Assembly (NCBI GenBank): GCA_002284615.2 | Contig: MU069487.1 | Span: 235,633-267,524, forward strand | Direction: 5' to 3' | DNA: 31,892 nt | Source of the DNA: Dunaliella salina | Lineage: Eukaryota > Chlorophyta > Chlorophyceae > Chlamydomonadales > Dunaliellaceae | In this document: positions 11,601 to 17,896 of the stretch, piece by piece | Layout: each line of letters opens with the position of its first letter | Numbering within the stretch: position 1 is the first letter of the stretch | The notes under the pieces: generated by a model | The model's input: the letters and a program-made list of their open reading frames with translations, nothing else | Database searches by the model: none | Told to the model about the DNA's origin: nothing | Translations under genes and position numbers: made by a program

Positions 11601-14600
11601 ATGTGTGGAAATATGTCAATGCACAGGTATGAAGCGCGCAGGCCGCCCGCCGTGGCAGCTGCACGAGCAGCGAAGGGTCTTCCAGTTGAGCCAACGGGAA
11701 GCAGCTTGGCCCGCTTTGACCTGGAAATCGACTGGATCAAGGCGCTGCCAAGTGAGTATTGGCTGTATATTATCAGTGGAACACAACGGTGCCTGAGGTT
11801 GTGATTACGTCTACAATATGCTTGTTTAAAGGCTTGGTTGACTGGATGAAGTGGTCCAGGTTCATTGAGGAGCTGCCAAATGAATACTGGCTGTGTACTG
11901 CAGTGCCAAAGACTGAGATGATGCTCAAACAACGCCTGTCCAAAGGCTTGGTTGACTGAATCATGGCGTTGCAAAGTGAGCACTGGCGGGGCTGACAGGG
12001 TCAGATGGAATTGGCACATGAAGGCGCTGCCTTCTAAGCACCTGAGATTGACTGGATCAGGTAATAAGCGCGGAGGCCGGCTGTCGTAGCAGCTGCCCTT
12101 GCAGCAAAGGGGCTTCCAGTAGAGCCACCCGGCAGCAGCTTGGCCCGCTTTGGCCTGGAAATTGACTGGACAAAAGAGCTGCTGAGCGAACACTCGTTGT
12201 ATATAATCTATTAACATAAATCTTTACAGGTAGCGTTCCAGAAACAAGCGAGCTCGTGTGAGAGAGACTGCCAGGAAGAACCTTCGAATGTAGGAAAATA
12301 CACACGCCTTGGAAGGTACATCCTAGCAGTCTCTCACACGAGCTCGCTTGCTGCTGGAACGCTACCTGTAACATTTTATTTGTTACATTCATATACAGCC
12401 AGTACTCACTATACGTCCAAGGTTGAGATTATGGCCAGACAATGATTGCCCAAACGCTTGGTTGACTGGATCACATGGACCAGGTACATCAAGGCGCTGC
12501 TGAGTGTGTACGAAAGATTGACTGGATCTTGTCTCTGCCCCCCCTCCCACCCCCCCGGAGGAGCAGTGTGTTGACTGGGTCAACTTGCGCCAAAGCACCT
12601 GTTGGTATGCGGCAAGGTCTGTTCAGACTTACAGGCCTATCTGCTGGATTTGCCGCAGCACAGTAATTCCAAACAAGGACATTTGAACACAAGCCACGGT
12701 GGCTGCTATGGAGGCCACCCGTGCTGTATCCCCTGGAGCCGCATGTTCCGATGCACATAGCGCAGGCTTCTCAAAGTGCCATGGCCGCTACAGCAGAGGC
12801 CATGCTGTTTGCCCTGATGCCGCCAGATTATGGTGGGTTCCAAACTCAGTCACTGTGTACAGAGACGGAGCCTGGCACCTACCATCATCGGACAGCATCA
12901 GGAGACACTGAGCCGCCTCTGCCATTGAAGCGCTGAATTTGGATTCTCGAGGTGCTCCTAACCAACTATCGGTATACCGCAAGGCCTGTTAAGGTTCGTA
13001 GGCCTAGCCGTTGGATGTGGTGCAAAAGAAAAGCTATGAATTTGGATTCTCAAGGTGCTCACAACCAACTATCAGTATACCGCAAGGCCTGTTTGGGTTT
13101 GTAGGCCTAGCTGTTGGATATGGTGCAAAAGAGAAAGGCTGAATTTGGATTCTCAAGGTGCTCCCAACCAACTGTTGTTATACCTCAAGGCCTGTTCAGG
13201 TTCGTAGGCCTAGCCGTTGGATGTGGTGCAAAAGAGAGATTCAAACCAAGCGTTTGAACACGAGCCACAGCGGCTGCGGCGAGGGCCACATATGATGTGC
13301 CACCTGAAGCCCTCTGATTATGGTACATGCAGCGCAAGCTTCGCCGTGTGCCATGGCCGCTGTGGTGGGGGCCACTCATGCTGTCTGCCCTGGTGCCACC
13401 AGATTATGGTAGGTTCCAAACTCTGCCACACAGTCTACCACGACAGAGTCTGGAGCCTCCCATTGTGTAGCAGCATCAGGTGACACTGAGCTGTATCTTC
13501 CTTTAGAGCACTGAATGTGCTGGGTCAGGGTGCTCCCAACCAATTGCTTGTATATGGCGTGGTCTTCCCAGACTCACAGGCCTTTAGCCGTTGGATGTGG
13601 TCCAACAGAGCACTCCAAACCAAGAGACGTTGGAACACGAGCCATGGCAGCCGCGGCAGAGGCCTCCTATGCTGTGGACCCGGAAGCCGTTAGATTATGG
13701 TGTACATGCGCAGGCTTCATTCTGTGCCGTGGCCGCTGCAGCAGAGGTCACCCATGCTGCGTGCCCTGATGCGGCTTGATTATGGTAGCTACCAGACATA
13801 AGATCACTGAGTCTGGCACCTGATGTAATCTAGCACGTGGTGAAGTCTGTGCTGAGTGGACCATAATGTGCTGGCATCATGGGACACAAAGATGATGTGT
13901 CCCCTGAAGCCCCCAGATCATGGATCCACTCAGCGCAGGCTTCACCATGTGCCATGGCCGCTGCAACAGAGGCTACCCACGCTGTGTCTGCTGAGGCCGC
14001 CAGATGATGGTAGGTGCTGTACTCTGTCATGGACTACCAAAAGAGAGTCTGGCACCTACCATCATCTGGCAGCATCAGGGGACGCACTGAGCCGTCTTTG
14101 TGCCATTGAAGCACTGAATGTGCTGGGACAAGGTGCTCCCAGCCAAGGACTTGTACACCGCAAGATCTTCCCAGACTCACAGGCCTAGCCATCGGGTGTG
14201 CCGCAACTAAGCAGTTCAGACCAAGGGCGTTTGGACACAAGCCATGGTGGCTGCAGCAGAGGCCACCTGTGCTGTGTTCCTTGACGCCATGAGGTTACGA
14301 TACACATGGCGCAGGCTGTACCATGTGCCATGGCGGCTGTAGCAAGGCCATCTGCGTTGCGTGCCCTGATGGCCTGATTATGGTAGGTGCAAGGCTCTGT
14401 CTGGGTTTACCATGACAGAGACATGGTAGACCCCGACAGAGTCTCGTACCCACCATTATTAAATAGCATCAGGGGGAAAAACTGAATCGTCTCTGCCATT
14501 GAAGCACTGAATTGGCTGGGTCAAAAGGCTCCCAACCCACAACTGGCATGCGGCAAGGCCTCTTCAGATTTGTAAGGCCTAGCCGTTGGATATGGTGCAA

Positions 14601-16584
14601 CCGAGCAATTCACACCGAGGTCGTTTGACACAAGCCAGGGGCCAGCAGAGGCCACCTGTGCTTGGTTCCCTGAAGCCGACAGGTCATGGCGCACATGGTG
14701 CACGCTTCACCTTGTGTGCCATGGTGGCTGCCGTGGAGGCCACTCACGCTGCGTCCCCTGATGCCGCCAGATCATGATAGGTGCCAGACTTTGTAGTGAT
14801 AGATTGCAATAAAGCCTGTCACAGAGTTCTTCCATCATCTGCTGGCTGGATGGCTGGCACACAACATGGGTAGTCTCTGCTGTGGCCGCCATGGCACAAG
14901 GTGAAGCCTGCGCCGTATGCGTTAGCTCCCTTATACGCCCCCTGCCTCGCTTTAATCGTGAACGACCAGTCTGACCGTGACATCCTCATGATGCACCATA
15001 ACTGACAAGTTGGCCAACCCTATGTGTTGGTATCTTGCGCGTGTGGGCACAGCCGACACTGAGCATGCTGCTCTTGGGGGCTGGTACACACAGGTGGTGA
15101 GGATCGGTATTTTGAGTTCTGGTGTTGCAGGGCGTGCCGCACATGTGGGGACAGCCGCCACTTTGCATATCGCTCTAGGACGCGCAGGTGGTGAGGAGCC
15201 GGACTCTGTGCTGGTGTCCTGTGCGGGTCTTGCTGTGCGCATGGGCACGGCTGCCGCAAAGCAGTTGCTCTTGGGCAATGGTATGCGCAGGTGGTGAGGT
15301 GCTGGACTCTGTGCCGGTGTCTTGTGTGGGTCTTGCTGTGCGCATGGGCACGGCTGCCGCAAAGCAGTTGCTCTTGGGCAATGGTACGCGCAGGTGGTGA
15401 GGAGCCGAACTTCGTGACGGTGTCTTGTGCGGGTCTTGCTGTGCGCATGGGCACGGCTGCCGCAAAGCAGTTGCTCTTGGGCAATGGTACACGCAGGTGG
15501 AGAGGAGCTGCACTTCGTGCCAGTGTCTTGTGCGGGTCTTGCTGTGCGCATGGGCATGGCTGCCGTTAAGCATGTTGCTCTTGGGCAATGGTACGCACAG
15601 GTGGTGAGGAGCCGGACTTTGTGCTGGTGTCTTGTGCGGGCCGTGCTGCGCGTGTGGGCATGAGTGAGCTGGACGTGGAGCGTATGGTGCGGGCAAAGCG
15701 CAGTGGGGAGGACCACCTGCGCATGAGCGGCTTGGGCTACACTGTGGTCCGACCAGGTGCGTGTGGCAGCACACCTGCACGAATGTTCTGGGGGCGGCAG
15801 CCGGGTGCTCCAGGCACACTTCCGTGCTTGGTAGGACATCCAAAATTTTGCTGTGGTTCTTGTGCTTACGCTCCTCCTGTTCCTCCCTCATCTTTCATGG
15901 TGTAACAAGTAGCCTGGCCTCTATCCGAAAGCCGGTTCCTTGGTTAGGCAGAGAGGAACTTCAAGCTGGGCAGGCTGCAGATTTTGTGTGGGAACAATGT
16001 TACAGGTCCTGCAGCTCTTTCCTGTCTCCTATATCTCATCCTTCTCCTGGGCAGTACATGCCTGCACAAAAGAAGAATGAGATGATGGAGTCAGGAAGGC
16101 CTCACAGGATCTGTGTCAAAATCATGTTGGTTTGAAATTGAGCCTCCCCCTAATCCCTCCTCATGCCATACAGGCTTGCTGGTGTATGAGCCTGGAGGCT
16201 ACAAGGCGCTCGTGCTCACCGATCTTGCAGTGCCATCCTCCTTTTACTCGCTCTTTCTTTGTACAGACCAGGGTTGGAAGAACTTATGCCCTCTGCCAAA
16301 AACGGACGCTTCACATCCTCTTCACACACGCTTGACACCCCCTTTACACCCCTTTTCACCCTCCCTGGGGTAGTCTAGCCTACCCCATACATGGTCCCTT
16401 GTCCTTCCCCATCATCACTGGTTTAAAAGGGGCTGAATGAGAGAAAGGAACATGTGGTGAAGGTGCAGCTGTCACCTCCTTCCCTGCCTCCTCCCCTGCA
16501 GGCAAGCGCAGTTCGAATAATTCATCGGACCTTGAACTGTTCACGAACTTTTGCCACACTCCCAAACTAGGCAACCCTGGCGCA

Positions 16585-16674
<90 letters not shown>

Positions 16675-17896
16675 CGAGATAAGGGGTCAGGACGGTGCCA
16701 CAGGATCTGTGTCAAAACCACATGTTGGTTTGAAGCTTCCCCCTAATCCCTCCTCATGCCACACAGGCTTGCTGGTGGTTGAGCCTGGAGGCTACAAGGC
16801 GCTCGTGCTCACAGATCGTGCAGCGCAATCCTCCTTTATTATCTTGGTCTGTAACAGTGTAGAGACGGAAAAAGAACGAGGATAAAGGAGTCAGGAAGAC
16901 GTTGCAGGATGTGTGTCAAAAGCATGCGACATTTTGAGATCGAGCGTCCCCCTTCATCACATCTGCATCTCTCATCTTCACCTCTTCATCTTCATATCAT
17001 CATCCCTCCTCATGCCACACAGGCTTGCTGGTGGACGAACCTGGAGGCTACAAGGCGCTCGTGTTCGACCAGAGCGACCGCATCACCGAGCCCATCAGTG
17101 CTGCAGATGTGGCAGACATCTGCCTGCGCGCATTGCACGAGACCAGCGCGCGCAACAAGGTGGGCGAGGCAGCGCATGTGTGTGCCTGAGCAATGCTTGC
17201 TCCTGGGCCTTGCTTGTGCTTGTGCTTTGTTTGTGCCTTTGCTTTGTTTGTGCCTGGATTTCCAGTGAGTGCTTGGGCTAAGCTGTGCCTGGATTTCCAG
17301 TGAGTGCTTGGGCTAAGCTATGCTCATGGATGGTGATTCCTTGCTTGTGCTTTGTTTGTGCCTGGACTTTCCAATGCTTGGGCGAAGCTGGGCCTGCTGA
17401 TGGGGTTTGCTTGCCTTGGCGGTGCCTGGGCCGTGAATTGAGATGGATGGGTTCGCTCGTGCTTGCTAGTGCCTAGGCCGTGGATAGTTGCTAGTGCTTG
17501 CGAGTTCCTGGGCTGTGCCTAAGTCTGCATTGAACCGGTGTACGCAGCTGCATATTGTGCATCATGGATGCTTTGTGGAGGTTGTGTCTTTCCGAGCCTG
17601 GGTCAAGTGGGTGTGAGCAATACGGTGGTTGGTGACTCAAGACTGTCTTGCATGCTTGATTTCTGCACACGCACAGTGCTCACACTCTTTTCCCGCTGTC
17701 CTTGAGGAGCTGGAAGAAGCACAGCCTCACCTCCCGATTGTTTGTCCTTTGCCTGCAGACCTTCGATGTGTGCTACGAGGCTGGCAGCTTGGGCGAGGAC
17801 GACAGCATGTTTGAGCTGGTCGTCAGTGCACCCGACAACACCAAGACTGCCAGCTACCTGAAGCGCGCGACGGGCGAGCTGGTCAAGAACACATAA
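2773..17896 (+). CDS. HCF173: HCF173-like atypical SDR with inserted CIA30 domain (10 exons, 704 aa)
   Basis: Exons: 2773-3666, 5135-5227, 6002-6136, 6760-6907, 7602-7751, 8211-8349, 11627-11751, 15601-15756, 17023-17159, 17759-17896. All introns are GT-AG, and the exons sum to 2115 nt with phases matching at every junction. The protein has an N-terminal basic, acid-poor stretch like a chloroplast transit peptide and a Pro/Ser/Ala/Gln-rich linker (about residues 65-175). An SDR Rossmann start follows, with GATGRVG at 234-240. A CIA30 domain is inserted at about 370-560, and the fold then resumes (DFVLVSCAG, SGLGYTVVRPG, EPGGYKALVFDQ, ISAADVADICLRALH) to a C-terminus ending in KNT. This split arrangement and the C-terminus are characteristic of plant HCF173 (about 600 aa), which binds psbA mRNA and promotes D1 synthesis for photosystem II. 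I infer the same role here. The longer length comes from the low-complexity N-terminus. A start at GTG 2740 was rejected in favour of ATG 2773. Other CIA30-containing SDR proteins exist in plants, so orthology needs a phylogeny. Confidence 0.88.
3926..3968 (+). repeat. Echo of exon-1 3' end plus donor
   Basis: The intron sequence from about 3926 to a GTAAGG donor-like site at 3963 aligns by eye with the last about 40 bases of exon 1 and its donor. In the frame of exon 1 it reads VELCREGVKEAFM against MDCCQEAVRNVNK in the gene, so the C-x-E-x-V pattern persists. The copy is more diverged than the arrays in later introns, which suggests greater age. Confidence 0.5.
4990..5075 (+). repeat. Echo of exon-2 5' end plus acceptor
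   Basis: The sequence CACTGGTTGAATCCCCTCC through an acceptor-like CCCTCAG (ending 5022), then a piece with CTTCTGTGCAGCTGCCCACG, matches the real exon-2 acceptor region and exon start 112 bp downstream (CACTGGTTCACACTCC..., TTTTGTGCTGCTGCCCGCAC). There are a few substitutions and one small insertion. Confidence 0.6.
5135..5227 (+). CDS. HCF173: HCF173 exon 2
   Basis: Thirty-one codons, residues 299-329, phase 0 at both ends. The acceptor is CTGCAG and the donor CAG|GTAGGT. It encodes IIFCAAARTPITADLLRVDD and the start of the following helix (GVVNIAKAMQ). This is the strand-4/helix-4 segment of an SDR fold, matching the plant HCF173 pattern of CATAR followed by ITADL-x-RVD. Confidence 0.85.
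5228..6001 (+). other. HCF173 intron 2
   Basis: A GT-AG intron of 774 bp. It holds a short hairpin element at 5328-5409 (listed separately). No convincing copy of an exon-2 or exon-3 junction was found, so it is the only intron clearly without echoes. Confidence 0.8.
5328..5409. repeat. Inverted repeat (MITE-like hairpin) in intron 2
   Basis: Arms of about 25 bases (AAACTCTTGGTCTGTTTTGT at the left; its near-perfect reverse complement at 5384-5409) enclose a loop of about 31 bases. The size suggests a tiny fold-back element. No clear target-site duplication is visible. Confidence 0.8.
6002..6136 (+). CDS. HCF173: HCF173 exon 3
   Basis: Forty-five codons, residues 330-374, phase 0. The acceptor is CCTCAG and the donor CCAG|GTGGGT. 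It is strongly charged and helical (EFVRQEFRKRLQEAKNHPEM, RTYSRVSKREIADFSQ). It corresponds to the linker between the first half of the SDR fold and the inserted CIA30 domain, as in plant HCF173. Confidence 0.85.
6137..6759 (+). other. HCF173 intron 3
   Basis: A GT-AG intron of 623 bp with acceptor CTCTGTAG. Its last two thirds are the two upstream units of the exon-4 echo array. Confidence 0.85.
6318..6759 (+). repeat. Exon-4 junction array: two upstream echo units (periods 196 and 180 bp)
   Basis: Three units, of which the third contains real exon 4. Each starts near TGATGGTCATTGTGGCTCC, runs through AAGTGTGCTGCCATTTGCCT and the acceptor CCTCTGTAG (ending at 6383, 6579 and, for the real exon, 6759), and enters exon-4 coding sequence. 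Both echoes translate in the exon frame: AYHQLRWNAVFCGTPEDLMR and AYHQLRWNVVFCGTPEDLMH. They then drift away from exon 4 after about 27 codons. The acceptors are intact and identical to the functional one. Confidence 0.92.
6760..6907 (+). CDS. HCF173: HCF173 exon 4: start of CIA30 domain
   Basis: Codes for residues 375-423 plus the first base of codon 424. The donor is CAAG|GTGTGT, phase 1. It begins AYHQLRWNVVFCGTPEDL; the conserved Trp followed by an edge strand marks the usual start of CIA30. It continues to FINEEENLAFQG, the start of the next strand. Choosing the TAG acceptor at 6759 keeps the spacing from the exon-3 Phe to this Trp equal to that recalled for plant HCF173. Confidence 0.85.
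7178..7200 (+). other. Orphan exon-head-like segment in intron 4
   Basis: After an acceptor-like TTTCACAG, this segment continues exon 4 in the correct phase as DVDSDTRA and then hits TAG. Joined conceptually to the body of exon 5 (AFAEIG...), it would give a good CIA30 strand, but no GT donor exists at its end. It may be the original head of exon 5, cut off when the repeat array grew. It is not included in the gene model. Confidence 0.4.
7270..7601 (+). repeat. Exon-5 junction array: three upstream echo units (about 95-115 bp)
   Basis: Units share GCACCATGCTGGTTTGCA-like intron sequence, then CAGCAGAATGCCTTTG, and in the best copy GCAGAGATTGGTGCACAGG. Echo exon positions lie near 7302, 7396 and 7496; the equivalent in the real exon is CCAGCGGAATGCCTTTGCGG near 7612. 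Similarity falls off at both ends of each unit. Confidence 0.8.
7602..7751 (+). CDS. HCF173: HCF173 exon 5: CIA30 core strands
   Basis: Completes codon 424 and runs to the first base of codon 474; phase 1 at both ends, donor CAG|GTACAT. It encodes GSLIQRNAFAEIGAPVEQ, then LPGGDPRTANTEGLTLRLRG and DGNIYTCILT. The EGL-x-L-x3-G-DG-x2-Y pattern is typical of CIA30. The start at 7602 gives the same residue spacing from the exon-4 FQG to AEI as recalled in plant HCF173, but a start further right (after CCAG at 7613) cannot be excluded. Confidence 0.75.
7752..8210 (+). repeat. HCF173 intron 5 with two echoes of the exon-6 start
   Basis: A GT-AG intron of 459 bp. Two units upstream of exon 6 align with its acceptor region and start: around 8030-8100 (GAACTGCTGG... 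GTGCAAATTATGGCCAGG versus GAGCTGCCGG... TTGCAG|ATGATGGCCGG) and a weaker one around 7900-7960. The spacing is about 140-153 bp. In the nearer echo the acceptor AG has become AA, so it should be dead. Confidence 0.75.
8211..8349 (+). CDS. HCF173: HCF173 exon 6: CIA30 C-terminal strands
   Basis: Phase 1 in, phase 2 out; residues 474-520 in part. The acceptor is TTGCAG and the donor ATCAG|GTGGGC. It reads DDGRYYARFPTRVNAYSSVR, LPYNAFRAA and QPPLNSETVKHIAIR. The V-R-[LV]-P-[YF]-x2-F followed by a PPL-[DN]-x2-x-V-K-x-I motif is the best hallmark of CIA30. Confidence 0.9.
8399..9166 (+). repeat. Exon-6 donor array: about seven or eight downstream echo units (about 100 bp)
   Basis: Units share CAGCAAGGCCAGCCACCCCT, GACAGTGAAGCATATAGCCA and TCAG|GTGGG. 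Donor-like GT positions are 8454, 8553, 8750, 8872, 8976 and 9163, after the functional donor at 8350. A unit at 8603 is interrupted by a TTG microsatellite, and one near 9025 is truncated. The echo ending at 8975 still encodes QPPLNSETVKHIAIR exactly. Spacings cluster at about 100 bp or twice that. Confidence 0.93.
8637..8691. repeat. (TTG)n microsatellite
   Basis: About 18 TTG units with one TCG interruption, placed where an exon-6 echo unit is broken off. It produces long spurious poly-Gln and poly-Asn frames on the minus strand. Confidence 0.95.
9737..10072. repeat. Large inverted repeat in intron 6
   Basis: The left arm (about 9737-9862) and right arm (about 9945-10072) are reverse complements with moderate mismatch and a nearly perfect inner 40 bases (GGGGAACACAACGTTTCAAT and complement). 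The spacer is about 82 bases. It may be an inverted duplication or a fold-back element; no terminal target duplication was recognised. Confidence 0.85.
10848..10990. repeat. Imperfect inverted and direct repeats in intron 6
   Basis: GCCAGCTTGAGATGCTATCC on the left has a reverse-complement partner (GGATAACATCTCAAGCCAGC) near 10966-10985. A second pair of the same core (TTGAGATGCTG and CATCTCAAGCCAGC) lies inside. The arms are about 40 bases. Confidence 0.7.
11627..11751 (+). CDS. HCF173: HCF173 exon 7: end of CIA30 domain
   Basis: Phase 2 in, phase 1 out. The acceptor is TGCACAG and the donor CCAA|GTGAGT. It encodes RYEARRPPAVAAARAAKGLP, then SSLARFDLEIDWIKALP. The Arg-[FY]-Glu start and closing F-x-L-x-[FI]-[DE]-x-IKALP match the end of the CIA30 insertion in HCF173. 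A second, disabled copy of the whole exon lies at 12061-12185. Confidence 0.88.
11826..12540 (+). repeat. Exon-7 donor array with one whole-exon copy
   Basis: Units resemble the end of exon 7 plus its donor: TTGACTGGATGAAG...GAGCTGCCAAATGAATACTGG near 11838-11890, TTGACTGAATCATGGCGTTG then GTGAGCACTGG near 11952-11986, and later pieces near 12025 and 12470-12530. The unit at 12061-12185 is a full-length exon-7 copy flanked by ATCAG|GTAATAAG and GCTGA|GCGAAC. A TAA follows its first base in the exon frame and the donor GT is GC, so it cannot replace exon 7. A linker AAAGGCTTGGTTGACTGGAT recurs between units. Confidence 0.85.
12180..12420. repeat. Palindrome inside the exon-7 array
   Basis: The inner arms 12224-12275 and 12320-12371 are nearly perfect reverse complements (TTACAGGTAGCGTTCCAG and GAGCTCGTGTGAGAGA in the left arm). 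Outside them the similarity continues more weakly. The left flank is the donor part of the exon-7 copy, and the right flank (CAGCCAGTACTCAC) is the reverse complement of a donor echo. So the inverted duplication includes exon-7 junction sequence. Confidence 0.85.
12600..14900. repeat. Higher-order repeat with hairpin modules in intron 7
   Basis: Recurring pieces include GCAAGGCCTGTTCAGGTTCG, TAGGCCTAGCCGTTGGATGT, a GAGCCATGGCAGCCGCGGCA-like piece, and a hairpin module. The GAATTTGGATTCTC... piece recurs at about 103-bp spacing near 12934, 13037 and 13141. Pieces appear in varied combinations, so this is a scrambled higher-order array. No open frame is conserved between units. Confidence 0.85.
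15040..15600 (+). repeat. Exon-8 junction array: five upstream echo units of about 103 bp
   Basis: Acceptor-like CAG|GTGGTGAGG occurs with the echo exon starting at 15094, 15188, 15291, 15394 and 15497, then the real exon at 15601 (steps of 94, 103, 103, 103 and 104 bp). Each of the later units encodes a version of EEPDFVLVSCAG-x-A in the exon frame before passing into GCTGCCGCAAAGCAGTTGCT and the next acceptor. Units 2-5 are very alike, which indicates recent tandem duplication. Confidence 0.95.
15601..15756 (+). CDS. HCF173: HCF173 exon 8: return to the SDR fold
   Basis: Phase 1 in and out; donor CCAG|GTGCGT. It encodes SGEEPDFVLVSCAGRAARVG, then ELDVERMVRAKRSGEDHLR and MSGLGYTVVRPG. In HCF173 and related atypical SDRs the VSC-x-G strand, KR-x-GE helix and SGLGYT-[IV]-[IV]-RPG strand occur in this order. 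It is the last and only full-length member of the tandem array before it. Confidence 0.92.
15757..17022 (+). repeat. HCF173 intron 8 with two echoes of the exon-9 start
   Basis: A GT-AG intron of 1266 bp. Echo exon starts at 16174 and 16767 follow intact acceptors (TCATGCCATACAG, TCATGCCACACAG). They encode GLLVYEPGGYKALV and GLLVVEPGGYKALV in the exon-9 frame, then diverge (LTD...). Each unit also carries about 100 bases of matching upstream intron, including CAGGATCTGTGTCAAAA. The real exon 9 is the third copy. Confidence 0.92.
16585..16671. repeat. (AC)n microsatellite, about 43 units
   Basis: An uninterrupted AC run inside intron 8, between the two exon-9 echo units. It gives a spurious Cys/Val repeat frame on the minus strand. 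Confidence 0.97.
17023..17159 (+). CDS. HCF173: HCF173 exon 9
   Basis: Phase 1 in, phase 0 out; donor AACAAG|GTGGGC. It encodes GLLVDEPGGYKALVFDQSDR, then ITEPISAADVADICLRALHE and TSARNK. EEPGG-x-x-AL-[IV]-FDQ and ISxADVADICxxALH are conserved signatures of the HCF173/HCF244-type SDR C-terminal segment. Confidence 0.92.
17160..17758 (+). repeat. HCF173 intron 9 with minisatellite-like repeats
   Basis: A GT-AG intron of 599 bp. It has a 36-bp near-exact duplication (TGTGCCTGGATTTCCAGTGA through GTGCTTGGGCTAAGCT at about 17250 and 17284) and several GCTTGTGCTTTGTTTGTGCC-like pieces. A relation of the TGCTTGGGCGAAGCTGGG pieces to the exon-10 start is possible but too weak to call an echo. Confidence 0.7.
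17759..17896 (+). CDS. HCF173: HCF173 exon 10: C-terminus and stop
   Basis: Forty-five codons plus TAA. The acceptor is GCCTGCAG. It encodes TFDVCYEAGSLGEDDSMFEL, then VVSAPDNTKTASYLKRATGE and LVKNT. FDVC-[YH]-E and the closing KNT match the HCF173 C-terminus. The middle, usually an aromatic-rich -AHLPDK-x-NNYL- type sequence in plants, is more diverged here. Confidence 0.9.
   Translation, partial: TFDVCYEAGSLGEDDSMFELVVSAPDNTKTASYLKRATGELVKNT

Larger units (their letters stand above)
8350..11626 (+). other. HCF173 intron 6 (3277 bp)
   Basis: A GT-AG intron. Its first about 815 bp are the exon-6 donor array. The remainder holds a 340-bp palindrome (9737-10072), a smaller inverted repeat (10848-10990), a poly-C/poly-A tract near 10093-10120 and otherwise unremarkable DNA. 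No gene is seen. Confidence 0.75.
11752..15600 (+). other. HCF173 intron 7 (3849 bp)
   Basis: The longest intron, made almost wholly of repeats: an exon-7 echo array (11752-12540), a palindrome (about 12180-12420), a tandem and hairpin-module array (12600-14900), and the exon-8 echo array (15040-15600). No independent gene. Long minus-strand frames at 14952-15891 are products of the 103-bp repeat. Confidence 0.85.

Noticed and set aside
12699..14240. Several 60-110 codon plus-strand frames in intron 7
   Set aside because: Each is a different frame of the same higher-order repeat, not conserved between repeat copies, and contained in an intron.
14952..15891. Long overlapping minus-strand frames (up to 295 codons) rich in His, Pro, Ala and Thr
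   Set aside because: They are reverse translations of the 103-bp exon-8 array. Repeats whose unit is not a multiple of three can stay open in several frames at once. There are no domains.
16380..16721. Minus-strand frame with alternating Cys and Val
   Set aside because: Translation of the (AC)n microsatellite.
17250..17420. Possible echoes of the exon-10 start in intron 9
   Set aside because: The shared GCTTGGGCGA-type words are short and low in complexity. The repeats there look like an independent minisatellite.
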